Assembly: GCA_032622095.1 (NCBI GenBank)
Contig: CP136061.1
Span: 14,089,287 to 14,153,286 of the forward strand
Direction of reading: 5' to 3'
Length of the DNA: 64,000 nt
Source of the DNA: Siphonodentalium dalli
Taxonomy: Eukaryota; Mollusca; Scaphopoda; Gadilida; Siphonodentaliidae
Positions 34,766 through 46,150 of the stretch are shown in pieces (position 1 is the first letter of the stretch; the number at the start of each line of letters is the position of its first letter). The notes under the pieces were generated by a model. The model searched no databases, was not told where the DNA came from, and was given only the letters and a program-made list of their open reading frames with translations. The translations under genes and the position numbers were made by a program.

Positions 34766-35304
34766 CGAACATTGGTGCCAATTCTCGCACAATATCTGTG
34801 TCTGATTTTGTCACATTTTTATTTACCGTGAATATTGGAATTTACGGCAATCTGTTGACGATGGCATTACAAAATTAGGACTAGCTGCTTGCCAACCAAA
34901 CGGACAAACTATTAAATACATTGGCTAGCTATGATCGGACATTTGTAATATCAGTACAATTCACCAATAAATCTAATGATATGCCTATATTGCAACAAGT
35001 ATCGTTCACGGTATAGTTTAAGATTGGCCGTTTATTCAGGCGGCAAACCGATTGAAATTGCGATATGAGTTTGTTACTATAAATAGAAAAAGAATAGTAG
35101 GCATGTAGGAATCCTACTGGGGTGCTATCGTAAAATAGTATAGCAGTGGGCAGCCAATCAGAATGCGAGAAAGTCACGTGAGATATAATATATATCGATA
35201 GTATGCCAACGTCAGCTAACCGACCACGACTATCAACACGTCACGGACTTTAGTTGTTAAAGTGATGTGAGACACTCGGGTAGGGTGATCTGATATATAC
35301 ACAT
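34766..35304. other. Non-coding stretch
   Basis: No gene-like frame is present. Nothing structured was seen between the two foldbacks. Confidence 0.5.
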
Positions 35305-35465
35305 TATCGGTACAGTGAAGTGATAAGGGCTGCAGTATCACGCCGAGTTGACGATGTCAGATCGCCGTATCAAACGAGCTGCCGCAGGCAGCGAGTTTGA
35401 TGCGGCGATCTGACATCGTCAACGAAACGTGATACTGCAGCCCATATCACTTCACTGTACCGATA
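35305..35465. repeat. Near-perfect 161-bp palindrome
   Basis: The left arm tatcggtacagtgaagtgat and the right arm ending atcacttcactgtaccgata pair over about 70 nt with roughly five mismatches. The ~21-nt loop contains gctgccgcaggcagc, itself self-complementary. It resembles a recently inserted foldback MITE. Confidence 0.9.
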
Positions 35466-36887
35466 AAGCGTTTATTATACGACACATTTTTGGTTCATCC
35501 CATGTCACAAAGGGCAAAACTACTTCGTTACACCATCCCATGTCATCATCCCGGCAAAAGTACTCCATTGAACATTCCCAGTCATCACCCGAAACTCCCA
35601 ATAAATAAATAGTTCCCAACCTCCGGTGACCTAATTTCACGGGATACTGATACGGAATTCAAAGGATACTCATACGGAATTCATAGAATATCGATACGGC
35701 TCACGACCAGACAAGCGTTTTCTGACTGCTCGGAATTTATCGCCAAACAATAGTGGTATTTGTAAGGGTTTAGTGGTAGTCATATAATAAATATGGATAC
35801 TAATCTTCCTCAAAGTAGTTATGTTTACAGATATTATATCCAATCTGACTACACACATCGTCACTCTAATATATTAATTACTTGCAGTGACTCTCGATGG
35901 TCGTAATCGTTTTCGTTAGTTTATCTCCGATAGTTGCGTCCCGAATCGAGAAGTAAATATTTACAATTGAGCGTAGTTCGGACGATGTTTTCTATGGAGT
36001 GGTACGGTCGATTTGCTTGAGATTTTCGGCGATGCTAGTAGAATGCCACATTCTCCCAGTTGGCATAGCGCCTGAATACTAACTTATCCGATTCACTCAC
36101 CCGAACAAGTACACAATATGTCTTTAACTATGGCCGGTCATATTCATAATGTACAACTCATGGGGTTGGTCTGTCTGCATGGGGCAGCTATCGCTGGTGC
36201 AGTCACGTTGACGACTGACTTACACGATACGACCGCAACATTCTCGATGCTGATTCTTGATCATCTGAATTATTGTGGTAACGAGGAAGCACATTGTCGT
36301 TCAGACTATCGAAAGTACTGCACTTCATGTAGTCTGGACCTTATATCAGAGCTCGCAACAACCTAATAATATCATAACATACAGTGTCAACAAAGGACAC
36401 AACCATGGGGACAAATATAGAACGGGAACAATAAGATGCTTGCCTGTAATTCCAAACGTCAGCGAAATTCATCGCACACCATAGTCCGTATATAGTACAT
36501 CCTTATTACCCGTGGCGTTGGTCTGTCGCTGACAGTTATAATTAATGCAAACAGATTGGACGACTGTCTTACAAGCCACGACCCCTACGTTCTCGATGCG
36601 GATTCTAGGTCTCCGGCATGCTGTGGTAAATAGGAAGCATATTATAATTATAGTCTGTCATAACGATTCTAGGTCACAGACATTTGTGTGGTGAAGATGA
36701 ATTATATTATAATAGTCCGTCAACATTAAATATCATTCATCTCACTGAGGACTTATCTTAATGCTACGCATTGTATACTCTGGACCAGTCTGGCTTTGAT
36801 AGTTGACTTCAACGGTGTACTTTTATCATTATTTCTTACATTATTTAAAAAAAAATATTTTTGTTTTTTTAATTTGTCTTACATTCG
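35466..36887. other. Non-coding with repeat module
   Basis: A dispersed-family copy occupies about 36118-36770. A minus-strand 62-codon frame at 35452-35640 overlaps a region of degenerate cccatgtcat/cccagtcatc repeats and is not gene-like. Confidence 0.5.
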
Positions 36888-36891
36888 TTAA

Positions 36892-37474
36892 AGGGGTACT
36901 GTACGCCAAATGTTGTTGTTGGTTTCTATAGTCTCCGAGTCAGAGAATAAGGTAACAATTATTTCATTATTTGAAAGTCTGTTGAGTACGAAGTAGTGTT
37001 ACGGATGACAAATTTACCGGAATGCAAAAATACAAATTGTCGTTGTCGAGTAATTTTTGTACAGTTTTCAACCAAATGAATCAAATAAAAGTTATATTAT
37101 AGGCATACTAGTCCAATATAATCATTTAAGTTATTGTATCGTCGCTAGGCAGTGAGTGACTTGAGTGTTCTCCCCGTATCATTATACTATTTTAAGCAAT
37201 CGTGTGTGCGATCGATTTAACATCCAGTATCCCTCAATTACTTTATTTTGATTACGGAAATTCGTAATTTAATTGACGCCATTTTATGGCTCCAGTCATA
37301 AATTCAATTTATATCAAATTATTAACTTTTAAATTATTAAATTTTAAGATAGCATATTAACCTGAGCGTTTACAGAATACATCTTCGACTCAAATTACTT
37401 ATGTTTCTATATATTATCGATATTAGATCGTTGTTGTCACCGGAAATTTAATGCAAATGGCGTACAGTACCCCT
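36892..37474. mobile_element. TTAA-flanked MITE, copy 1
   Basis: This 583-bp element has inverted termini aggggtactgtacgcca / tggcgtacagtacccct and is flanked on both sides by TTAA (36888-36891, 37475-37478). A second copy lies at 53247-53839. TTAA duplications are typical of piggyBac and Kolobok elements; without a transposase the two cannot be told apart. The interior is AT-rich and non-coding, and includes gaaagtctgttgagtacgaa and cgtgtgtgcgatcgatttaa. Confidence 0.88.
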
Positions 37475-37509
37475 TTAACAATTATGAAAAATAATATAAC
37501 ATTTGTTAG

Positions 37510-37578
37510 GCAATTGCATTATCTTATATATGCGAGGCGACCTATGGTCGATTCGCATATATAAGAGAATGCATTTGC
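37510..37578. repeat. 69-bp hairpin module, solo
   Basis: Arms gcaattgcattatcttatat / atataagagaatgcatttgc enclose a loop with cctatggtcg. The left neighbour is the inner-type flank (tttgttag) and the right is the type-B outer flank (acaggtttttcgcaaaaatt, then aggaagctcccatcat). Confidence 0.85.
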
Positions 37579-40130
37579 ACAGGTTTTTCGCAAAAATTTA
37601 GGAAGCTCCCATCATATGACAATTTTCGACAAAATATTACTTGTTATTAATATAAACAGTTTGGCCTTAACAGCATCATAACAATTCAGCAGGACCCACC
37701 AACATCATTGTACATTAGTAGGACCACTTGACCATGGTGGCACCATGCAGTGAACCCAACAACTTAAACAGCATATGATATTACGTCAGTGTTAGACAAG
37801 CACACATGGGGACAAATCTGACCCGAAATATATACTGTGGAAATCATACCCGGGAACCATTGAACTTAATAAAAAACATAGCAGCCTGGGTCAGGAAAGC
37901 ACATCTGAGGACAAATCTGACCCGGGGACAATCATATGCTTGCATGTATTTAAAAGGACCAATCATATGCTTACCTGTGATGTACAGGGCCAATCAGAAG
38001 CTTGCATTTGATTCCAAACGACACATGAATTCATTGCACACCATGGCCCTTGTACGCTACACCCATACCACTAGTGGTCTCGGTCTTTTTGGATTAGATT
38101 TTATTTTATATTGATAGTTCAGGTTTACATGAATACATATTATGGGTATGTTTACAAGTTGAATCAATATAATACACAACAGTATATACATATTACAATT
38201 ATAATAGTTTATATTAAATATAAATATGTTATATGTTGATGAGACAGTTATAGTTCAGACTGTGTAAATAATTGATATATACCGTAAGAAGAGGATATAT
38301 CAATTTTCTCAAGAATTAATTCATTTTATTTTATAGAGGTTGCCGTCAGAATATAAGGTAAATTATGTGGCAGAAATCTGTATAACAATAGAAATACTCA
38401 TGTGACCTGAGACCATCAGGGATAACGCAAAAAGTTCTCTAAATGAGAACTTAATTCCATTGCGGTCCCTGGTGGCTTTCGGCACATGGGCAGTGAGTGA
38501 AGTTCGAAACTTCGGAGCACAATGTATAAAAGTATTTAAAATATAAATTAAATAAAAGCCATTTCAGAACGAGAGGAAAAGCTAATAAAATAAGTCAATA
38601 CGCAAGTAATGTAACTTCAACTGTCTCTGTATGGTTCCCTAATGCAAACATATTGGCCACTGACCTGCAACTCACGACCACCGTGTCCTCGATATAGATT
38701 CTAGGTCATCTGAATTATTACGGTAACAAGGATACATATATTCGTTCAATCTATCGATAGTGCTACGCGTTATGTATTCCCAATAACTTAATCAGAAATC
38801 TGAAATATTACTTCAGTGTCAGTCAAGCACAAACTCTGATCCGGGGCCAATCAGATACACGAAAACTTGCCTGACATTCAACTGAGGACCCAGTAATTCA
38901 TTGCACAACTAAGTCAGTACACGGCCGGCCCATACGTATTACTCGCGGCTGACATACAGGACACGAGAGCAATGCTCGACATATGTAGGTCACCGGCATT
39001 CTTATGAGGAAGCATATTATAATAGTCGGTCAAATTACAGGGCTTTCATCAATACGCCTTCTACTGTCTGGAAAAGTCTGCCTTTGACAGTTATCCATAA
39101 TGCATACAAATTGGACGACTGATTTACATCGCACGACCGCTATGTCCTGGATACGGATTCTATGTAACTGGCATTATTGTGGTAAAGACGAAGCGCATCA
39201 AATAACATTCCTCAATCCGACTAAATGCAGACAATAGCCATGTTTAGCCACACGTACGTGTAACTTGTAACGTGCGTTGGCATGCTGTACGTGTAACTTG
39301 TAACGCGTGTTAGCATGTCGTACGTGTAACTTGTAACGTGTGTTAGCATGCCATTGTAATGGAGATACACACGACTAGAATATTCAGCTGATTTTATGGC
39401 GCAAAACCTACACGTTTATAGGTATCGACCAATGTCTAGCAAAGCTTGTAAATCATTGTTTGTTGGCAATAACAAGCGCCACCCTGCGCCATGCGATAGG
39501 GGTAGTTGTCTTAAATCGAAATAAGATCTTTCCGCGTATGCGAAATAATGGCTGCCCGCACAACACTGATCGCACATTCGCTTATCAGAATAGTGTATTA
39601 ATCCTCTTCGTACTGGCTCAACACTTCTAAACTGTTTGACCGTATACTTGTAGGCGAAATTATCACGCGAGTCATGTGACCCATGTTGGAAACGGCAACA
39701 CACGTTACAAGTTACAGGTACGTCGGGCTGAACCTGATTGATATTGAAAGTTCAGGGTTTTCTGTTGTTGTTGTTGATGTTTTTGTTGTTGTTGTTGAGT
39801 TTTTGGCGGCTGTCCTCTCAGAAGAATTTGAACGAGAATTAATTTTCAGACGAATTTTAAATGAGTAACAATATCCAGGATAAAACAACAAAAGGATTAC
39901 GCCGAAGATGACTTCCCAGAATTTATATGAGCCCGAATATCAAATAACAGACAGCTAGGCCACACGTCCCAGAATAAGGTGGATTTATTTGACCGGCGGC
40001 TTTTAAGAAATAAAACAAAATACTCTGCGAACAATCATTTAAGAAAGCTTTTGCTTAACACAACTAGTTTCATTTGATTGTACACCAGAATAATCAGCAA
40101 AGTATTAGGCTATAGCGTACGAAGGATGTA
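37579..40130. other. Repeat mosaic without a supported gene
   Basis: It holds two dispersed-family copies (37673-38100, 38615-39250), a 33-bp triplicate (39252-39350) and the inverted partner of that triplicate's unit (39691-39720). A minus-strand 95-codon frame (39416-39703) between them contains several Cys and His residues but no recognised finger spacing. A gttgttgttg run lies at 39761-39795. Confidence 0.5.
39252..39350. repeat. 33-bp triplicate with distant inverted copy
   Basis: Three units of gtacgtgtaacttgtaacgt plus gtgttagcatg(t/c)c are present. An inverted copy, acacacgttacaagttacag, lies at 39698-39717. The ~340-bp interval between could be the body of a foldback element, though the inverted match is only about 25 nt. 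Confidence 0.75.
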
Positions 40131-40960
40131 ATACGAGCCGTGTCCAGTGACGTGCTTTATATCAGCCACAGACCATACGAGCCGTGTCCAGGGACGTGCT
40201 TTATATCAGCCACAGACCATACGAGCCGTGTCCAGGGACGTGCTTTATATCAGCCACAGACCATACGAGCCGTGTCCAGGGACGTGTTTTATATCAGCCA
40301 CAGACCGTACGAGCCGTGTCCAGGGACGTGCTTTGTATCAGCCACAGACCATACGAGCCGTGTCCAGGGACGTGTTTTATATCAGCCACAGACCATACGA
40401 GCCGTGTCCAGGGACGACGTGTTTTATATCAGCCACAGACCGTACGAGCCGTGCCCAGTGACGTGCTTTATATCAGCCACAGACCATACGAGCCGTGTCC
40501 AGGGACGTGCTTTATATCAGCCACAGACCATACGAGCCGTGCCCAGTGACGTGCTTTATATCAGCCACAGACCATACGAGTCGTGTCCAGGGACGTGCTT
40601 TATGTCAGCCACAGACCATACGAGCCGTGTCCATGGACGTGCTTTATATCAGCCACAGACCATACGAGCCGTGTCCAGGGACGTGTTTTGTATCAGCCAC
40701 AGACCGTACGAGCCGTGTCCAGGGACGTGCTTTATATCAGCCACAGACTATTTTATTTCTCCACTCATACGAGCCGTGTCCAGGGACGTGTTTTATATCA
40801 GCCACAGACCATACGAGCCGTGTCCAGGGACGTGCATTATATCAGCCACAGACTATTTTATTTATCCACTCATTCGAGCCGTGTCCAGGGACGTGTTTTA
40901 TATCAGCCACAGACCATACGAGTCGTGTCCAGGGACGTGCTTTATATCAGCCACAGACTA
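40131..40960. repeat. 44-bp minisatellite, ~18 copies
   Basis: Units are gacgtgctttatatcagcca, cagaccatacgagccgtgtccagg (44 bp). Two or three units carry a ctattttatttctccactca-like insertion (40749-40768, 40853-40873). Since 44 is not a multiple of three, one forward frame passes through all three phases of the unit and still meets no stop, giving a 311-codon frame (40140-41075) with a 44-residue superperiod. It starts with GTG and has no domain, so I treat it as a repeat. Confidence 0.95.
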
Positions 40961-42263
40961 TTTTCATTTTCAGAAAAACGTTCGCAAACGACTGTGTTTT
41001 ATAATTAAGTTCGTTAATAGACTCGCGATTCGAATGAGGCCTCGGCCATCTAGTTTACGAATGTCCTGCAGCTAGGGTCATCCATTTACCCTTACATAGT
41101 GTCTTAAGCTCGCCATGATGAAAAGGAAAATATTTTGCATTTCTATATTATGGCCCCTATATTTCAAAATTCATGTGAACTCAGAACATTTACCCGGAAT
41201 AGTTCCTGACTAAAACATTCCATCTTCTGTAAATGTGAATGACCCTTATGTCTGAACTCGCTTCTGGTCGCGATTGCGCTGGTGGGACTTTACAGACATA
41301 AAGTATGGATCTAAACAAACCGTGTTCCATATTGTGTGCGTTTGACAATGGAAACGGATGGCACTTGTCGCTTATAGTATTCATATGTCCACAGAATGTC
41401 GGTATAACGTTATCAGTGGCAGTTGTCTTATCGCGTCATCAAGGGAGATAAACACTGCATCGGGATTGTGCAGCGTAATGATAAACTTTATTGGACTAAA
41501 TTTGATGTCGCACCACAGACTGTGCAGGATACATTCACTAAAGTGGCCAATGTGATATTTGCACACAAAATATAACATTTAGGTGAAGCGAAATATGGCC
41601 CACAAAGATATCGTGAATAATGACTGTTTGAGTAGATATGTTGTATGGTGCATTATGATATACCAGACGATATTTTAGGGAAGCACCAATCTAAATTGAA
41701 TGTCCCGAAATAATCCGCAAAAAAGTGACTAGACAAGAAACCTCAAATCTTGTGATACCCTAAATCATTTAAGATGAGTAATCTTAACGTTACAGTGATG
41801 AAGTTGGATATGTATGCAAATCTAAAGCCAAACAGTAAGCCGATATGATATCGTTCCACACATTTCAACCAGGGACGTGACAGCAGGGTGTTGGTGGATA
41901 GAAGTTGTTTCATCGCAAACATTGGCCAATATTTTCACCAATTGCATTGGTCTCACCAAAATTGATTTAAAGATGCATTCAGGTTTATATAGGGTCATGT
42001 TTTCAAAACCCATTTAACTTTGTATTTCGATTCTAGTGTATACAATAGCACGTTAAAACGGAGAAGTGTTACACGAAAGACGCTGTTTTGTTTGCTATAG
42101 AATGTTCTATGCATTTATTTCATACGGTTTCGATGGCTTAGAGGGACACCAACAAATAGTTTGTTAATTGTTCATTAACAAAATTATATTCTTTGGTATT
42201 TATAGGTCTAGTGTATATGTCATATCTGGTTTTTAACATTTTCTCAGCAGAACAAAGCAGAAT
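40961..42263. other. Non-coding stretch
   Basis: Only short conflicting open frames on both strands (e.g. 41358-41555 against complement 41381-41578) are present; none is recognisable. No repeat of note was seen. Confidence 0.5.
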
Positions 42264-42393
42264 GAAAGTTAAACCTTTCACGACGGGAGCTGCGCTGGCG
42301 CAATATTAAAGACCCTGTACATCTACCAATGTATTATCTTATATATGCGAGTTAACCATAGGTCGCCTCGCATATATAAGAGAATGCATTGGC
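42264..42393. repeat. Hairpin module with type-C flank
   Basis: The hairpin (42326-42393) has arms ccaatgtattatcttatata / tatataagagaatgcattgg. The outer flank cctttcacgacgggagctgc, gctggcgcaatatt reappears in inverse orientation at 45172-45208 next to another hairpin. The pair could be the ends of one ~2.9-kb composite structure. Confidence 0.75.
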
Positions 42394-43669
42394 ATAACAT
42401 TATTTTTATCATTTGAATGTTCCATGCATTTATTTTCTATCAGAAAATAGGTTTAGAGGGTCAACAACATTGATGTTTTTGTTATCAAATCATATTATTT
42501 GTTAATTATAAATCTATTTTATGTCATATTTGGTTTTCAACATGCGTACAATAGAACATATCAGAACACTATTTTGAATTAAATTTTAGTTTAAACAATA
42601 TTTTATTTGAACTAAACAGAAAAAAATTACAAACAATACATACATGACATATAATTATAAAATGTTCAAAAGAGGATTGAGCAACAAGCTTGGGGGCTTT
42701 TGTTTAGTCCTATCCTCAAAAATAAATGTTACCCCAGGAACTGATACCATTGGCTCGAAACGGCGGGTTATCAGGATTATGTACAATACATTAAGGAACC
42801 GTTAAATTAATGTATTTAATAAGTATTCAATAAGCGACAAAATGTGTATATACCATAAATAATTATTCAGTTGTAGAGGGTGAGGTGGCAGGAATTGAAT
42901 TGTGTATGTTGGTGTTGTTGTAATTGGAGGTCTGGAATCCACAATACATCTTTAATTGTTTTGATAGTTTGATTTCCCAAACAATATTTAGTTTTTTTCT
43001 TGACAACAGGTCGCATATTTTCCTATTTTATATGTTAACATTTTGGACCGCTTGGGGTACCATTGAGATACCTTTTGGAAATTCCAACACAAGGGAGGTG
43101 CAACTGAATATTCCAAAGTTGGGAAATGATGTCTAGCTCGAGGATTAATACAATTTAAAGCTGGAATAATACTGCAGAGTTATAGCCATAGTCTGGTTAT
43201 TTTCAATTCTAATTCACCCATTCGGACTTCTAACAAGTAAATCAAATTTCTATGGCGTTGATTGGTCTGTCGCTCAGGTGTTAAATTGTAACAGATATGG
43301 TATTGCACCTCTGTGGATGCAGGAACAGTATCACAAAACAACAGAAAACAGCTTAGCTTGTAATTTGTGCCAGTTTAACTCTTCTTGCGACAGAATTCTA
43401 TCATCAGACAGAATGTTCAGAGAATGCAGTATATATGTCAGAGCTTCGAACTGTCTTGATGCAAAGATCTTATAAAGGCACGGTAAGCGTTGGCGTTCGG
43501 TATTGCTTTTAATAATCAGACATACTATTAGTTTATAGCGGGAGAAAAAATCTAGCGGGAGACATTGACTCATTCGTGCAGTATTCATATGATTACTACA
43601 TTTCGTTGACTGCTATCATAACTGGATACCACTCATAGTCAAATTCGTGGATATGGTCGTTGTTAAGAG
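42394..43669. other. Non-coding stretch
   Basis: No supported gene. The short frames at 42924-43136 and 43278-43475 lack recognisable features. Confidence 0.45.
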
Positions 43670-44047
43670 CTATAAAATCCGTTCAATTCTACATCTATTA
43701 TTAATTTCCAAAATAAGTGACTTTAAGGACATGACACCCTGCGTGAGCATTGCTTTATAAAAACAGTACTTCAATAGTGTGATCAGTGTGGTAGTTATTT
43801 TGTTTTTGATGCCTGCTGTGGGTGGTAGGAGCAAACTTTCCTTTGATGTGGAAATATATATACCGGATTTTGCGAACCAAGCTTCAACATCTTTTAAAAA
43901 AGACTTTATCATGGGACAATCGTAAAAAACAAGTTGATACCTTATTTGTTCAGAAATACTCAGTAGTTTTCTATAACATTCTGACCAACGTTGCCAGTCG
44001 CAGGTTCGTGGAATACACACGTTCATACATCTAAGAGAATCCTTCAT
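43670..44047 (-). pseudogene. Possible non-LTR retrotransposon ORF2 C-terminal tail
   Basis: This 125-codon frame has the layout of the region that follows reverse transcriptase in L1-like retrotransposons. There is a Cys-containing block ending F-Y-D-C-P near residues 41-45, then an aromatic/aliphatic helix (I-K-S-F-L-K-D-V-E-A-W-F, residues 48-59). A long helix with N-K and L-L-K-Y-C-F-Y-K-A follows at about residues 81-97. No reverse transcriptase motif is readable upstream (the strand continues into 44048-44150 without one), so it is at best a 5'-truncated relic. This is family resemblance by eye, not a secure match. Confidence 0.4.
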
Positions 44048-45006
44048 CTGACCACTTTGGTCAGAATGTTAGAGAAAACAAAACTGTGACTTTGGACACA
44101 ATTGAAGTATCAGCTTGTTTGAAAAATAGTATATCATATGCTCGTAGACGCCAACATACTATGTAATATATCATTATCCTGGTTTATTACATTTTTCCTC
44201 GTTTCTGGTCGCGTTTGCGATCGCCTCGGCCATTTTGAATGCGTGATACTCATCAACTCCAAACCACGTGATTACCCACTGTGTATATAAGAGAATGCAT
44301 TGTCACAGAGTTTTCGTAATATTTCAGAAAGCGCCAGTCATGGAAATGTTAACCATGATTTAAATGAAATAAAGCTTGTAACGTTATTTTTATGAAAATT
44401 ATATTTTCCTCAAGAGTAGGGGGTTCAAGAGTGACCTATATACGTAGAGCTACGCCCCTGTTCCAGCGTAATCGCGCGCACGTGTCGTCTGCTATATATA
44501 TCTGGAAGATAACAAATGGCAAACGTGACGCGGTCATGCTATTCACAGTTCTCGTCTCGTCAAACCCCGCATGATTCGTGATTACTCAAACAGATTAGTC
44601 GCGGGATAATTCCGGTAACACCTGGGTCGCTAAGGTCGCCACTTCCGGTTCTGCTGATTCTGCGCAGTGATTTTATAGCTGTGATGGCGGAGTGACACGA
44701 CTGTTCTGATTATCCAAACATTAGATCACGTAGCTGCGGTTAGAGACCCGTGGCGCGTGACGGGGTCGCTTCCGGTAGGTACCTGATAATGATCAACTAT
44801 GTCCCGCGCGTGCGCAAACACACATGAAGTGTTGCCAGCTTGACTAAGTGCATAATGTGTCACATCGGGTGCTAAATCGGGATTATTTCTAACTTTTAAA
44901 TCTCAGTGATCAGCTGCTGTTCTCCGATGTGTTCTCAGATATGTGTTCCAAATAGCTTGTGATTTAACCATTCTATGACTGGAGCTTCCTGAAATGTTGT
45001 GGAAAC
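44048..45006. other. Non-coding with a partial hairpin
   Basis: A half hairpin (44284-44312, tatataagagaatgcattgt) carries a type-B outer flank (cagagttttcgtaatatttc). A type-B flank in inverse orientation lies at 44982-45006. The part at 44400-44830 is noticeably richer in CpG (e.g. cgcgcacgtgtcg, ggcgcgtgacggggtcgct) than its surroundings. No gene is recognised. Confidence 0.5.
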
Positions 45007-45180
45007 CCTGTGCCAATGTATTCTATTAAATATTATATTATATATTCTCATAGGTAGCCTCCCATATATAAGATCATATATTGGCCTAACAATATTGACT
45101 TTGACTTTGTAAACCAGTGCATTATCTTATATATGCGAGGTTCCCTTTGTGAGACTCCCATATATAAGCTAATGCTGCAC
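45007..45180. repeat. Two diverged hairpin modules in tandem
   Basis: Hairpin one (45012-45085) has an expanded at-rich loop side (attctattaaatattatatt). Hairpin two (45119-45175) has arms gcattatcttatatatgcga / tatataagctaatgc and loop ggttccctttgtgag. Hairpin two carries the type-C flank gctgcaccagcgcagctccc on its right. Confidence 0.7.
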
Positions 45181-45740
45181 CAGCGCAGCTCCCGCCATGA
45201 AAGGGTTAAGGTCGCGCTCTACTAATGAAGTGTTCCAGCTAAGCGTTCCGACGAATCAATTACCCGACAGATGTATAGCAATTCCTAGAACAGTCAGTGA
45301 TTGAACACACCATCATTTTATATAATTTCTATGTATACAACGCGTGTATATAAGCATTATATTCTCTCTTTATATATACTACTGTACAGTGGGAATAATG
45401 TACTATATTATAAGCCTTTACTGTGTCATGCCAGGCGTTGGTCCGACTGAAATATCGTAGTATACTAGTATACTAGTTAATGTAATTTACAAAAATACTT
45501 TGAACATTAACAACTTGAATCAACATAAGATGTTCCTATAATGCTCATTAGTCACTGACCTAATTCTACAAACGGTGGGATAAATAATTGATTAACCAAT
45601 ATTAATCATCTAATTCGGCATTTAATTAACAACAGAACGAATAACAATTTAATTTAGACGATAAGTTACTGAGAATCCTGCATCTCGTTCAAATAGAGCA
45701 TGAACGAGTCTCTGGTGCGACCTTAGTGTGTTTGTCATTT
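45181..45740. other. Non-coding stretch
   Basis: Apart from the type-C flank at its left edge, nothing is recognisable. It is AT-rich, with a short gtatactagtatactagtta duplication at 45458-45477. Confidence 0.5.
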
Positions 45741-45847
45741 GTGACTCGCCATATCAAATCCAGTCGTGAGTCGGGATTTGTTTACCCTGTGCCAATGCAT
45801 TCTCTTATATATGCGAGTCGACCATAGGTCGCCTCGCATATATAAGA

Positions 45848-46020
45848 CTAGAAGGTGACCCGACTTCGTCCGGGCTATTCGAAAAACAAATTTCAAGTCG
45901 ATTGCTCCACCCGTTACCGAGATCTAGTCTGCGCATGCAAATAAAATTCGTATCCGGGGCAAGATACATTCACATACCAAATTTCAAGTCGATAGCTCCA
46001 CCCGTTTCCGAGATATATAG
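45848..46020 (-). mobile_element. Helitron 3'-end fragment
   Basis: Read on the minus strand it ends with a hairpin of cccgga...gtcggg followed by ...cttctag; that is, a GC hairpin a few nucleotides before CTAG, with host T next. The body (caaatttcaagtcgatagct, acccgtttccgagat, ggggcaagatacattcacat) is the same as the 59501-60298 Helitron. Its 5' end is missing. Confidence 0.6.
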
Positions 46021-46150
46021 CCCAATGTCATTTGCGGATACCTCGGCCGGTGATGAGTTAACGCGACATCGGCCGGGTAAGAGTTAACGCGAACACGTCA
46101 CGATATGTTGATGGCGTAATATATTTTACGCAATGATTTTCTATGAGCGA

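Larger units (their letters stand above)
29262..39250. repeat. Diverged ~0.5-0.7-kb dispersed repeat family
   Basis: At least six copies, all on the plus strand, lie around 29488-29690, 30150-30660, 31540-32010, 36118-36770, 37673-38100 and 38615-39250. Shared blocks in order are aatctgacccggg, aattcattgcacacca, cgtggagttggtctgtc, ataatgcaaacaaattggac, gactgacttaca, cacgacc, ggtcaccggcatta, gaggaagcaca and a gacaatatcgaacatggtacg-like block. Copies are 65-80 percent similar by eye and carry no shared open frame. Other elements (foldbacks, a TTAA MITE, a duplicated segment) are inserted between them. Confidence 0.75.

Noticed and set aside
40140..41075. 311-codon frame as a secreted repeat protein
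   Set aside because: It starts at GTG inside the array, has no signal peptide, and its periodicity is that of a non-triplet DNA repeat.
44390..44830. CpG-rich stretch as a promoter or CpG island
   Set aside because: There is no adjacent gene and the enrichment is modest by eye; it could not be supported.
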